Shown in pieces: positions 51,971 to 60,792 of a stretch of DNA of 64,000 bases. A program made the translations under genes and the position numbers. The stretch is from Alphaproteobacteria bacterium. GTDB lineage: Bacteria > Pseudomonadota > Alphaproteobacteria > CACIAM-22H2. The notes beneath the pieces were generated by a model. The model ran no database searches. It was not told the DNA's origin and saw only the letters and a program-made list of their open reading frames with translations. The stretch lies in assembly GCA_016124335.1 (NCBI GenBank), contig WGNX01000002.1:1-64000 (forward strand). Reading direction: 5' to 3'. Within the stretch, counting starts at the first letter, position 1. Each line of letters opens with the position of its first letter.

Positions 51971-54900
51971 TTTTCTGCATTGCGAAGATCGACCGAGACA
52001 AGGGTGGAGACACCCCGCTCGGCCATGGTCACGCCGAACAGGCGGTCCATCTTGGCCATCGTCAACCGGTGGTGGGTGACGACGATGAAGCGCACGCCGC
52101 TCGACCGGCCGATTTCGTCGAGCAGCTTGCAGAAGCGGTCGACGTTCGCGTCGTCGAGCGGGGCGTCGACTTCGTCCATCACGCAGATGGGGGCTGGGTT
52201 CGTCAGGAACACCGCGAAGAGCAGCGCCAGTGCCGTCATCGCCTGCTCGCCGCCGGAAAGCAGCGTGAGCGACTGCAGCTTCTTGCCGGGCGGGGAGGCC
52301 ATCACGTCGAGGCCGGCTTCGAGTGGGTCGTCATTCACCTGCCCGTCCGCGCCCATCACCGGCGTGAGCGTCAGGTGGGCGCGCCCGCCGCCGAACAGGC
52401 GGCCAAACAGGTCCTGGAAGTGCTGGTCGACCTTCGCGAAAGCTTCGCGCAGGCGCTCGCGCGCCTCCTTGTTGAGGCTGCTGATGCCCTGGCGCAGCTT
52501 GGCGATGGCGGCGACGAGATCTTCCTTCTCCGCCGTCATGCCAGTCATCTGGGCCTCGACCTCCTCGGCTTCCTGCTCGGCGCGCAGGTTGACCGGGCCC
52601 ATGTTGTCGCGCTCCTTGATGAGGCGCTCGAGGCGGCGCTCGATATCCTCCATCGCGGGCAATTCGTCCGACGGGTCGACCATGCCCGCGGCAAGCGCTT
52701 CTGCGGGCGCGCATTCGAGCCGCTCGCGGATCGTCTGCACGAGCTGTTCGCCTGCGGCCGTCTGCTGTTCGACATGGCCCTGTTCGCGCACGCGGTCTTC
52801 GCGCGCTTCGACGAGGCTTGCTTCCACCGTCTTGAGCGCGCGCTCGGCATCGCGCACGGCGTTTTCGGCCTCGGCAAGGCGGTCGGCGGCGGCACGGCGC
52901 ACGCCTTCCACTTCCTGGGTCTTCGTCAGCAGCGCTTCGCGTTCGGCCGCGATCGAAGCGGGGCGGCCGGCAAGCTCGGCGCGCTCGCTTTCGGCGAGTT
53001 CGCGGCGTTCCTCGAGCGAGGCGATCTGGCGGCGCGCGGAGTCCGCGCGCTGTTCCCAGCCATGCGTTTCGTTGCCGATCGCGTGGCGGCGGCGCTCGCG
53101 CCCGTCGCGCTCGCGCGCGAGCCGGGCCGAGGCGGCCTCGCGCTCGGCCAGCGCCTGGCGGGCCTGCGAAAGCGCCTGCCGGTCGTCGGCGAGTTTCGCG
53201 CGCGCCTGCGCCGGGTCTTCGATTTCGGCAAAGCGCGTCTCGGCCGCGATGCGGCGCTCGTCGTGCTCGGCGCGATCGGCTTCGATGCGCGCCAGCTCGT
53301 CGGCGATCAGCGCAAGCTTGGCGTTCTCCGCTTCCGTCTCGCGCGCGATGCGAACGATCTCGCCGCGCGCCGACTCAACCGCCGTGTTGGCCGCGCGCGT
53401 CGTCTGGCGGGCGGCGTTGTCGTTGGCTTCCGCCGCGCGGCCGGCGGCCTGCGCATTGGCGTAGCGCGTGCGCGCACCCTCGGCGATCTCGCGCGCGCGG
53501 ATGAGGTCGGCATCCAGCACTTCAAGGCGGTTGCGCATCGTCAGCAGTTCGGCGGCCTGCGAGGCGGCACCCGCGCGCTGCGCAAAACCGTCCCAGCGCC
53601 AGACCGCACCGTCGCGCGTCACCAGCCGCTGGCCCTGCGCCAGCCGTGCGCAAAGCGCGTCGGCGCTCGCCGCGTCATCCACGACGCCGATCTGCGACAG
53701 GCGGCGGCCGAGCGCTTCGGGCGCCTGCACGAAGTCGGAAAGCGGCGCGGCACCCACCGGCAGCATCGGCGGGTTGCCGGCAATGTCGAGCCGCTTCCAG
53801 CTGCGCGCGGCTTCGCCGTCGAGCGAGGCGGAAAGATCTTCGCCCAGCGCCGCACCCAGTGCGGCCTCGTAGCCGGCGGCGACACGCAGCGCATCCATCA
53901 CCGGCGCATGCGGGCCGGCATTCTTTGTAAGGGCGGCAAGTGCACGGGCAATACCCTGACGCTCGCCATCGAGCGTGGCGTGCGCCTGATCGGCCTCGCG
54001 CTGCGCCTCGCGCGCGGCGAATTCCTCTTCCTGCGCGGCGCGGCGCGCCCCTTCGGCCTCTTCGGCGGCCGAGAGCGCGGCGTTGAGGGCGGCGTCGGCC
54101 TCGGCGAGCTTCGCTTCGGCCGCGATGCGCTTTTCGTCCGATCCCGCCAGATGCGCCTCGAGTGCCGCCTTGTCGCTTTCGACCGAAGCGCGGCGGTCGG
54201 CAAGCCGCTGCAGGCGGCCCGCAAGGTCGCCGATCTCGCGCTGGAGTGCGGCGCGTTCGCTCTCCGCCTTGGCGACCGCTTCGGTCGCGCGGGCCAAGTC
54301 GGCGTCAAGCGTTTCCACCTCGGCGCGGCGCGCTTCGATGTCGGCCGAAAGGCCGGCTTCTTCCTCGGCCGCGCGAAGATCATGCGCGGCAAGTTCCTCG
54401 ATCTCGGCGGCAAGCTTGGCGCGCGCGGCTTCGGCATCGGCCAGCATTGATTCTTCGCGGGCCTTGTCGGCCGCAAGCTGGGCAAGACGCGCATCGAGCG
54501 CTTCGATCTGGCCGGTGACGCGGCGTTCTTCCTCGGCGAGCCGTTCGCCCGCGACCTGAAGGCGCGTCAGCACCGCTGCGGCTTCGGCTTCGTCGCGGCG
54601 CAGGTCCGGCAGGATCGCCTGCGCTTCGGCCAGCACCGTCGATGCGGCGGCGGCGCGTGTCGTGATCTCCACGACAAGCGCCTCGGCCGCAGCCAGCCGC
54701 CCGTTGGCGGCCTCCATGTCGGCCTTCTGTTTTTCCCAACGCAGGTGGAAAAGGATCGCCTCGGCGCGGCGCACGAGGTCGCTCATGTTGCGGTAACGCG
54801 CGGCCTGGCGGGCCTGCTTCTTGAGCCCGTCGAGCTGCGCGCCCAGCGTCGTCAGCACGTCGTCGAGACGTGCGAGGTTCTGCTCGGCCGCCTTGAGCTT

Positions 54901-55446
54901 CAGTTCCGCCTCGTGGCGGCGCGAATGCAGGCCGGTGATGCCGGCGGCTTCCTCGAGGATCTGGCGGCGTTCGGTGGGCTTCGCCTGGATGATCGCGCCG
55001 ATGCGGCCCTGGCTGACGAGCGAGGGCGAATGCGCGCCCGAGCCGACGTCCTGGAAGAACAGCTGCACGTCGCGCGCGCGCACCTCGCGCCCGCCGATGC
55101 GATAGGCCGAGCCCTTCTCGCGCTCGATCCGGCGCACGACGTCGAAGTCGGCCATGTCGTTATAGGCCGCAGGCGCCTTGTTCTCGGAATTCTCGACCGC
55201 GAGGCTCACCTCGGCGACGTTGCGCGCGGGGCGGCTGGTGGTGCCGGCGAAGATCACGTCGTCCATTTCGCCGCCACGCAGCGCCTTGACGCGGTTCTCG
55301 CCCATCACCCAGCGCAGCGCCTCGACCAGGTTCGACTTGCCGCAGCCGTTGGGTCCCACGATTCCGGTCAGCCCCGGTTCGATCGCGAACTCGGTCGGTT
55401 CGACGAACGACTTGAAGCCGGACAGGCGCAACTTGACGAACTGCAT
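51952..55446 (-). CDS. smc: Chromosome segregation protein SMC
   Basis: 1164 residues. Walker A (GIVGPNGCGKSNLVEALRWV, residues 28-47), a long coiled coil, a central hinge (about 505-650; ALTKNAGPHAPVMDALRVAA, then LGRRLSQIGVVDDAASADAL), a second coiled coil, ABC signature LSGGEQAMTALALLFAVF and Walker B ICVMDEVDAPLDDANVDRF. It forms the condensin ring with ScpA/ScpB to organise the chromosome. It lies 38 bases downstream of dsbA on the same strand and may be co-transcribed from the dsbA promoter. Confidence 0.97.
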   Translation of the reverse strand: MQFVKLRLSGFKSFVEPTEFAIEPGLTGIVGPNGCGKSNLVEALRWVMGENRVKALRGGEMDDVIFAGTTSRPARNVAEVSLAVENSENKAPAAYNDMADFDVVRRIEREKGSAYRIGGREVRARDVQLFFQDVGSGAHSPSLVSQGRIGAIIQAKPTERRQILEEAAGITGLHSRRHEAELKLKAAEQNLARLDDVLTTLGAQLDGLKKQARQAARYRNMSDLVRRAEAILFHLRWEKQKADMEAANGRLAAAEALVVEITTRAAAASTVLAEAQAILPDLRRDEAEAAAVLTRLQVAGERLAEEERRVTGQIEALDARLAQLAADKAREESMLADAEAARAKLAAEIEELAAHDLRAAEEEAGLSADIEARRAEVETLDADLARATEAVAKAESERAALQREIGDLAGRLQRLADRRASVESDKAALEAHLAGSDEKRIAAEAKLAEADAALNAALSAAEEAEGARRAAQEEEFAAREAQREADQAHATLDGERQGIARALAALTKNAGPHAPVMDALRVAAGYEAALGAALGEDLSASLDGEAARSWKRLDIAGNPPMLPVGAAPLSDFVQAPEALGRRLSQIGVVDDAASADALCARLAQGQRLVTRDGAVWRWDGFAQRAGAASQAAELLTMRNRLEVLDADLIRAREIAEGARTRYANAQAAGRAAEANDNAARQTTRAANTAVESARGEIVRIARETEAENAKLALIADELARIEADRAEHDERRIAAETRFAEIEDPAQARAKLADDRQALSQARQALAEREAASARLARERDGRERRRHAIGNETHGWEQRADSARRQIASLEERRELAESERAELAGRPASIAAEREALLTKTQEVEGVRRAAADRLAEAENAVRDAERALKTVEASLVEAREDRVREQGHVEQQTAAGEQLVQTIRERLECAPAEALAAGMVDPSDELPAMEDIERRLERLIKERDNMGPVNLRAEQEAEEVEAQMTGMTAEKEDLVAAIAKLRQGISSLNKEARERLREAFAKVDQHFQDLFGRLFGGGRAHLTLTPVMGADGQVNDDPLEAGLDVMASPPGKKLQSLTLLSGGEQAMTALALLFAVFLTNPAPICVMDEVDAPLDDANVDRFCKLLDEIGRSSGVRFIVVTHHRLTMAKMDRLFGVTMAERGVSTLVSVDLRNAEKLRATA

Positions 55447-55484
55447 GGGTCGTAACTCCCCTTCGGGTACTGGACTGATCGCCG

Positions 55485-56117
55485 CTAGCGCTTTGCCGCG
55501 AGCGGTTTGAGGACCTTGTCGAGATCTTCGAAGCTTGCTTCGCCGCGATAGACCGTGCCGTTGATGACGAGCGTGGGCGTGGAATCAACCTTGTGCTCGC
55601 GCTCGCCCTTCATCGACTGCTGCAACACGGCGTTCTGGATTTCCGTGTTGGCAAGGCAGGCGTCGATCGCGGCATCGTTCATGCCGCCGGTGCGCGCGAG
55701 CCGGCGCAGGTTCACCATGATCTGGTCGGCCGTGTTGCCCTTGATCCAGCTGGATTGCTGGGTGAAGAACACATCGATGAAGGTGAAGAAGCGCTCGGGC
55801 CCCGCGCAGCGCGCGATCATCGCGGCATTGAGCGCGATGCGGTCGAGCGGAAAGTCGCGGAAGACGAGCTTCATCTTGCCGGTGTCGATGTACTCGGCCT
55901 TCAGCTTGGGCATCGTCTCGATCTGAAGGTTCGCGCAGTGCGGGCAGGTGAGCGAGGCGTACTCGATCATCGTGATCGGCGCCTCCTCGGCACCGATGAC
56001 CATGTCGAGGCCCTGCGCGCGCGGACCGGGCGCCTGGGCGCCGGCCGGCGTAGCCGAAAAAACAAGCGTGATCAGGGCGAAAGCCCCGAAAAAGGCCGAG
56101 ATATGCCGTTGCATCAT
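55485..56117 (-). CDS. DsbA-family thiol-disulfide protein
   Basis: 210 residues from ATG 56117; an ATG three bases later and a GTG at 56129 are alternatives. A signal peptide (ends near AGAQA, about residue 28) precedes a DsbA fold with the active site CPHC (Cys58, Cys61 in EYASLTCPHCANLQ) and cis-Pro loop STPTLVING. It resembles the DsbA-like/BdbD group often found just before smc in alphaproteobacteria. It oxidises or shuffles disulfides in the periplasm. The promoter carries four GANTC sites. Confidence 0.88.
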   Translation of the reverse strand: MMQRHISAFFGAFALITLVFSATPAGAQAPGPRAQGLDMVIGAEEAPITMIEYASLTCPHCANLQIETMPKLKAEYIDTGKMKLVFRDFPLDRIALNAAMIARCAGPERFFTFIDVFFTQQSSWIKGNTADQIMVNLRRLARTGGMNDAAIDACLANTEIQNAVLQQSMKGEREHKVDSTPTLVINGTVYRGEASFEDLDKVLKPLAAKR

Positions 56118-56140
56118 TGGGTCACCCACAAGATGTTGTG

Positions 56141-56201
56141 ATCGTACCGACTCGCCGCGGGACTCCTCAAGGTCGAATCCCGGAATTGGGGATAAGGAGT
56201 C
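56141..56201 (-). promoter_or_regulatory. dsbA-smc promoter with a cluster of GANTC sites
   Basis: On the minus strand TTGAGG (56170-56165), 18-base spacer, TACGAT (56146-56141). GANTC sites lie at 56149-56153 (next to the -10), 56161-56165 (touching the -35), 56175-56179 and 56197-56201. GANTC is the target of the cell-cycle methyltransferase CcrM. The region also folds as GACTCCT/AGGAGTC (56161-56167, 56195-56201). Confidence 0.5.
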
Positions 56202-56217
56202 TATCTAACGGGCAGAA

Positions 56218-56709
56218 CTAGGCTTTTCCGCGGCGACCGCGCGCAAGGCCCTCGCCCAGCCGGGCAAGCGCGCCCTTGAGTTCAGGGTCGCCAAGCGACT
56301 CGACTGCCGCGCCGATTCTCGCTTTTTCGGCAACGGTTAGCGGGCGCGGCGGGGGCGCCGGCGGGCTTGCGCCCAGCGGCAGCGGGCCTTGCACGAAGCG
56401 CAGCCGGTCGACCGCACGAAAGCCGGCAAAGGAATTGATCCGTTCGATGAGCTGCGGGGCAAGATGCTGCAATTCCATCGCGGCACCGCCCGATACGCGC
56501 AGCGTCAGCACGCCGGCCTGCGCCGGCACGTCGACGCCTTTGGGCGGGCGCGGCGGCATGCCGAGCTTTTCAGGCAGCGTCGATGCAGCAAGCGCGGGGC
56601 CGACGATGTTCGCCCATTCCGCAACGATGGTCGCGAAGGCGGGACCGCGGCGCTTGAGCGCCTCGCGCGTGAGTCTTGGTACCTGTCGTGCGATCGCCTT
56701 GAGCGCCAT
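56218..56709 (-). CDS. DUF721/DciA-like protein
   Basis: 163 residues from ATG 56709; a longer antisense frame across mutY is rejected. The DUF721 core (about 15-115) has LTREALKRRGPAFATIVAEW, GVLTLRVSGGAAMELQHLAP, then QLIERINSFAGFRAVDRLRF. The C-terminus is Pro-rich then helical (LTVAEKARIGAAVESLGDPE). DciA proteins load the replicative helicase in bacteria without DnaC, and alphaproteobacterial members of this family lie beside mutY as here. Whether this one acts with DnaB is inferred. Divergent from mutY (48 bases). Confidence 0.82.
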   Translation of the reverse strand: MALKAIARQVPRLTREALKRRGPAFATIVAEWANIVGPALAASTLPEKLGMPPRPPKGVDVPAQAGVLTLRVSGGAAMELQHLAPQLIERINSFAGFRAVDRLRFVQGPLPLGASPPAPPPRPLTVAEKARIGAAVESLGDPELKGALARLGEGLARGRRGKA

Positions 56710-56757
56710 GGCCGGCAGTCTAGACTGCGGCCCCATGCGACTCCAAAGCTTCCGGCG

Positions 56758-57840
56758 ATGACGACGGCGCTCGCCGGTGCACTCCTTGCCTGGTACGATC
56801 GGCATCGGCGCGTCATGCCGTGGCGCGCGCGGTCCGGCGAGCGGGCCGATCCCTATCGCGTGTGGCTTGCCGAAATCATGCTGCAGCAGACGACCGTGGC
56901 GACGGTCGGGCCCTATTTCGAGCGCTTCGTCAAACGCTGGCCCAACGTGGCCGCACTGGCGGCGGCTCCGCGTGAGGACGTGCTTCATGCCTGGGCGGGG
57001 CTTGGCTACTACGCTCGCGCGCGCAACCTGCACGCCTGCGCCAAGGCTGTCGCCGATTCGCATGGCGGCGTGTTTCCCGATACCGAGGAAGGGCTTCTGG
57101 AACTGCCGGGCGTGGGGCCCTACACGGCCGCGGCAATCGCCGCCATCGCGTTCGGCCGGCCGAGCATCGTGATTGACGGCAACGTGGAGCGCGTGATGAC
57201 CCGCGTGTTCGCGATCGACACGCCGTTGCCGAAGGCGAAGATCGACGTGCGCGCGGCGATGGCCGACCTCGTGCCGGTCGACCGGCCCGGCGATTTCGCG
57301 CAGGCGACGATGGATCTGGGGGCGACGATCTGTTCGCCACGCCGGCCCAAATGCATGCTGTGCCCGTGGGAAATGGCGTGCCGCGCCCACGCCGCGGGCG
57401 AGGCGGAGCGCTATCCGGTCAAGCTCAAGCGCGCGAAGCGGCCGTTGAAACGGGCAATCGCCTACGTGCTCACGGATCGTCAGGGAGCGGTATGGCTTCG
57501 CCGGCGCGCCGACGACGGTTTGCTTGGCGGCATGATGGAAGTGCCGTCGAGCGAATGGGCGGCGGGCGAACCGTCGGCGAAGATCGCGCGCGCAGCAGCA
57601 CCCGCGGCACTGGCGTGGCGCGAACTGCCCGAGAAGGTCCGCCACGGATTCACGCATTTCGAACTGGAACTCACGGTGTGGACCGCACAAGCGCGGCGGG
57701 CGGACGTTTCCGGCGGCCAGTGGGTCGCCGCCGACGGGCTCGACGCGGTGGCGCTGCCGACCTTGATGCGAAAGGTGATCGCGCGCGCCATCGCTAGGGC
57801 GAAAGGCACTTCGAAAAAGCGTCGGCCAAAGCGCGCATGA
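56758..57840 (+). CDS. mutY: A/G-specific adenine glycosylase MutY
   Basis: 360 residues from ATG 56758. Catalytic Glu39 (LAEIMLQQTTV) and Asp140 (PSIVIDGNVERV), the helix-hairpin-helix LPGVGPYTAAAIAAIAFG, and the [4Fe-4S] loop Cys192-x6-Cys199-x2-Cys202-x5-Cys208. The C-terminal Nudix-like domain (about 228-350) recognises 8-oxoguanine. It removes adenine mispaired with 8-oxoG. Its last 47 bases overlap the convergent znuA end. Confidence 0.95.
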   Translation: MTTALAGALLAWYDRHRRVMPWRARSGERADPYRVWLAEIMLQQTTVATVGPYFERFVKRWPNVAALAAAPREDVLHAWAGLGYYARARNLHACAKAVADSHGGVFPDTEEGLLELPGVGPYTAAAIAAIAFGRPSIVIDGNVERVMTRVFAIDTPLPKAKIDVRAAMADLVPVDRPGDFAQATMDLGATICSPRRPKCMLCPWEMACRAHAAGEAERYPVKLKRAKRPLKRAIAYVLTDRQGAVWLRRRADDGLLGGMMEVPSSEWAAGEPSAKIARAAAPAALAWRELPEKVRHGFTHFELELTVWTAQARRADVSGGQWVAADGLDAVALPTLMRKVIARAIARAKGTSKKRRPKRA

Positions 57841-58720
57841 TGGTCGCGTAGGCTACGGGCCCCGGCTTCACGCCGACGCCGACGGGGTCGAGCGTGCCGG
57901 TGCGCGCATCGGTTCCGCGAACGATCGTCCTGACAAGTGCGGGTTCGAATTGCGGTTCGGCGAAGACGCATGTGGCTTCTGCCTTGCGCACTCGGTCCCG
58001 GATCTGCTGGATGCGTCTTGCGCCCGGTTTGCGCTCCGGATCGACCGTGACCGAGCCTGCGCCGGCAAGCCCGTAGCGGTTCTCGAAATACCGATACGCG
58101 TCGTGGAACACGATGTAGGGCCGTCCCGCCAGCGATCGGAGCTTCGCTTCGAGTTCGCGATCGAGCGCGTCGAGATGCGCGCGCGTCACTTCGGCATTCG
58201 AGCGGTAGCGGATCGCGTTGGTCGGGTCGAGTTTGGCAAGCGCTTCTGCGGTCGCGGATGCGAGCAATTTCATGTTCGCGGGATCGAGGAACATGTGGCC
58301 GTCGATTGCCGCGTCGCCCTGCGGATGCCCGTGATCGTGTTCGTCTGCATCTTCTTCCCAGGTGCCGCCTTCGCGCGTTTCCAGCTTCGTGACGCCCGCG
58401 ATATCGGCGAGCGCCAGCGTATTTGCGCGCCCGCCGAGGGAGGCAAGCGGTCTTGCGAGAAAATTCTCGAAGTTGGGCCCGATCCACACGACGAGATCGG
58501 CCGCCTCGAGCATGCGCGCATCCGACGGGCGAAGCGCATAACCGTGCGGCGAGGCGCCGCCGCGCACCAATGTTTCGGGGGTGCCGACGCCGGCCATCAC
58601 GCCGGCGACGATGGATTGCAATGGCACGATGCTGGCGACGACCTTCGGCGCAGCATGGGCCGGTTGGATCGCCAGAAACGCCAAAATCCCGAGGAAAAAC
58701 CGAACCATGTTGCGGCCCAT
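57794..58720 (-). CDS. znuA: Zinc ABC transporter substrate-binding protein ZnuA
   Basis: 308 residues from ATG 58720 (a second ATG at 58708 is possible). A signal peptide (ends PAHAAPK) precedes a cluster A-I fold. Metal ligands are expected at His in GGASPHGYALRPSDA, His in IDGHMFLDPANMK, His in YIVFHDAYRYFENRYGL and an acidic residue near the C-terminus. A short His/Asp loop (DADEHDHGHPQGD) is typical of ZnuA. It captures periplasmic zinc for ZnuBC. It is divergent from zur across a Zur box. Confidence 0.9.
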   Translation of the reverse strand: MGRNMVRFFLGILAFLAIQPAHAAPKVVASIVPLQSIVAGVMAGVGTPETLVRGGASPHGYALRPSDARMLEAADLVVWIGPNFENFLARPLASLGGRANTLALADIAGVTKLETREGGTWEEDADEHDHGHPQGDAAIDGHMFLDPANMKLLASATAEALAKLDPTNAIRYRSNAEVTRAHLDALDRELEAKLRSLAGRPYIVFHDAYRYFENRYGLAGAGSVTVDPERKPGARRIQQIRDRVRKAEATCVFAEPQFEPALVRTIVRGTDARTGTLDPVGVGVKPGPVAYATIMRALADAFSKCLSP

Positions 58721-58737
58721 TGCGCGCGAGGAATACG

Positions 58738-58752
58738 TGTTATAATATAACA
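58738..58752. promoter_or_regulatory. Zur box in the znuA/zur divergent promoter
   Basis: TGTTATAATATAACA, perfect 7-bp arms around one base, the classic proteobacterial Zur operator. It includes TATAAT (58741-58746), a perfect -10 for zur, and also covers the likely -10 for znuA on the other strand, so one site can repress both directions. The zur ATG follows nine bases after the -10, so its message should have almost no leader. Confidence 0.85.
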
Positions 58753-58755
58753 TAC

Positions 58756-59232
58756 ATGACAGATGCAAGACCGAAGCCCCATCATAACCACCGCGCCTGC
58801 ATCGCCAGCGCGCTCAACGCGGCAGAGAAGCTTTGCGCTGGCCGCGGCGAACAATTGACCGAACTGCGTCGGCGTGTTCTCGAACTCGTCTGGGCCGGGC
58901 ACAAGCCGGTCGGCGCCTACCAGATCCTTAATTCGCTGCGCGAAGACGGCCGCTCGGCCGCTCCGCCCACGGTCTATCGCGCGCTCGACTTCCTTTTGGC
59001 ACAGGGCCTTGTGCATCGGGTTGAGTCGCTCAACGCCTTCATCGGCTGCCCGCATCCGGGTGAAGCGCACGCCACGCAGTTCCTGATCTGCAAGGACTGC
59101 GGCACCGCTGTCGAACTCGACGATCCGGGCATCGATCGTGCCATCGACGGTTCGGCAGCACGGCTGGGATTTGCCATTGCCGCGCGCACGGTCGAGATTT
59201 CCGGCACCTGCGCGGACTGTCGGGCGCGATGA
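58756..59232 (+). CDS. zur: Zinc uptake regulator Zur (Fur family)
   Basis: 158 residues from ATG 58756. A His-rich N-terminus ([10 protein letters not shown]) precedes the winged helix (about 35-95; [20 protein letters not shown], then [20 protein letters not shown]). The dimerisation/metal domain has Cys pairs ICKDCG and TCADC for the structural zinc and His ligands such as [15 protein letters not shown]. Zinc-loaded Zur represses znu genes. It overlaps znuC by four bases, so regulator and transporter are co-expressed. Confidence 0.92.
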   Translation: MTDARPKPHHNHRACIASALNAAEKLCAGRGEQLTELRRRVLELVWAGHKPVGAYQILNSLREDGRSAAPPTVYRALDFLLAQGLVHRVESLNAFIGCPHPGEAHATQFLICKDCGTAVELDDPGIDRAIDGSAARLGFAIAARTVEISGTCADCRAR

Positions 59233-60014
59233 GCGCTTCCTCCCTCATCTTGGGCCGCAGCATCGTCAAACGCTTCGAAGACCGTACGGTCCTTGATCAC
59301 GTCGACATATCGGTGGCACCGGGCGAAATCGTCACGTTGATCGGGCCGAACGGGGCGGGCAAGACGGTCCTGTTGCGTATCCTGCTGGGCCTCCTGAAGC
59401 CCGATGGCGGAACGGTTGCGCGCAAGGCGGGGCTTGTCGCCGGCTACATGCCGCAGAAATTCGCGATCGATGACAATCTGCCGCTGCGGGTGTCGCGCTT
59501 CGTCGGGCTGGCGGGCCGCGTGACGCGCGCGGAAATCGAGGCCGCCCTTGTCGAGGTCGATGTCGCCGGGCGGATCGACGATCCCGTGCAGGGTCTTTCG
59601 GGCGGCGAATTCCAGCGCGTGCTGCTCGCGCGCGCGCTTTTGCGCAAGCCCCAGCTGCTTGTCCTCGACGAACCCGCGCAGGGCGTCGACGTGATCGGAC
59701 AGGATGCGCTTTACGATCTTGTCGGCGCGGTGCGCGACCGGCATGGCTGCGGCGTCTTGATCGTCAGTCACGACCTTCATCTGGTGATGGCGCGTGCGGA
59801 CCGCGTCTTGTGCCTCAACGGGCATGTGTGCTGCTCGGGCCGGCCCGAAGCGATCGGCCGCGATCCGGCCTTCGCCGAACTGTTCGGCGCGCGTGCCGGC
59901 GAATCGCTGGCGCTTTACCGCCATCGGCACGATCACGTGCACGATCCGCACGACGGCCACGTCCATCATCATCATCATCACGGCCACGATCACGCCGGGC
60001 ACGACCATGGATGA
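59229..60014 (+). CDS. znuC: Zinc ABC transporter ATP-binding protein ZnuC
   Basis: 261 residues. Walker A is [19 protein letters not shown], the signature is [16 protein letters not shown], Walker B is [12 protein letters not shown] and the switch is [17 protein letters not shown]. The C-terminus is unusual: about 30 residues after YRHRHDH consist mostly of His, Asp and Gly, including six consecutive His. This could bind zinc at the cytoplasmic face and sense or buffer it. It overlaps znuB by eight bases. Confidence 0.93.
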   Translation: MSASSLILGRSIVKRFEDRTVLDHVDISVAPGEIVTLIGPNGAGKTVLLRILLGLLKPDGGTVARKAGLVAGYMPQKFAIDDNLPLRVSRFVGLAGRVTRAEIEAALVEVDVAGRIDDPVQGLSGGEFQRVLLARALLRKPQLLVLDEPAQGVDVIGQDALYDLVGAVRDRHGCGVLIVSHDLHLVMARADRVLCLNGHVCCSGRPEAIGRDPAFAELFGARAGESLALYRHRHDHVHDPHDGHVHHHHHHGHDHAGHDHG

Positions 60015-60792
60015 TTTTCTCGTTCGTGCCGGCATGGCCGGCATCGGGCTTGCGCTGATAGCGGGCCCGTTGGGAAGTTTCGTGGTGTGGCGGCGGATGG
60101 CGTTCTTCGGCGATGCGCTCGCGCATTCCGCCCTTCTGGGCGTGGCGCTCGGTTTCCTGCTGCGGGTGGAAACGAACCTCACGATCGCGGGCATTTGCGT
60201 GGCGTTTGCGGCTGTCCTGACGGCCCTTCTTTCGCGCGCACGCCTGGCGCCCGACACGCTGCTGTCGATCTGCGCCTTCACCGCGCTGTCGGCCGGTCTC
60301 GTCGCGCTGTCATTCATCGAGACTGTGCGCGTCGATCTGATGGCGTATCTGTTCGGCGATATCCTTGCCGTCGGTCCGGCCGACATTGCATGGATCTGGG
60401 GCGGTGCCGCCGTCGGCCTCGTCGTGCTGAAGCTGCTCTGGCGGCCGCTCCTGTCCGTGACGGTGCATGCCGATCTTGCGGCGGTCGAGGGCGTGAACGT
60501 GGGCGCGATGCGCCTGGCGTTCGTGCTGCTGCTCGCGCTCGTCGTCGCGGTCGCGATGAAGATCGTGGGCGTGCTGCTGGTGACGGCGCTCATGGTGATG
60601 CCTGCCGCCGCCGCAAGGCGGCTCGCGCGCAGCCCGGAAAGCATGGCGGCGATCGCCTCGGCCGTGGGCGCGCTGTCGTGCGTGGCGGGGCTCGTCTCCT
60701 CGGCGGAATTCGACACGCCCTCCGGGCCGTCGGTCGTGCTGGCCGCGGCGGCGTTTTTCGCGCTGAGTCTCGTGCTTCCGCTGCGGCGCTAG
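60007..60792 (+). CDS. znuB: Zinc ABC transporter permease ZnuB
   Basis: 261 residues from ATG 60007. An ABC-3 family permease with about seven to eight membrane helices; conserved stretches are [51 protein letters not shown] and [20 protein letters not shown]. It forms the membrane channel for zinc with ZnuC. Its TAG stop lies in a CTAG tetramer that also supplies the stop of the convergent ctaA. Confidence 0.93.
   Translation: MDDFLVRAGMAGIGLALIAGPLGSFVVWRRMAFFGDALAHSALLGVALGFLLRVETNLTIAGICVAFAAVLTALLSRARLAPDTLLSICAFTALSAGLVALSFIETVRVDLMAYLFGDILAVGPADIAWIWGGAAVGLVVLKLLWRPLLSVTVHADLAAVEGVNVGAMRLAFVLLLALVVAVAMKIVGVLLVTALMVMPAAAARRLARSPESMAAIASAVGALSCVAGLVSSAEFDTPSGPSVVLAAAAFFALSLVLPLRR

Noticed and set aside
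51883..54450. 855-codon plus-strand frame over smc
   Set aside because: Complement frame of the smc coiled coil and head domain; no domain or ribosome site.
59970..60000. Six consecutive His codons as a cloning tag
   Set aside because: They sit inside a longer natural His/Asp/Gly tail in frame with znuC and overlap the znuB start region; no vector sequence is present.
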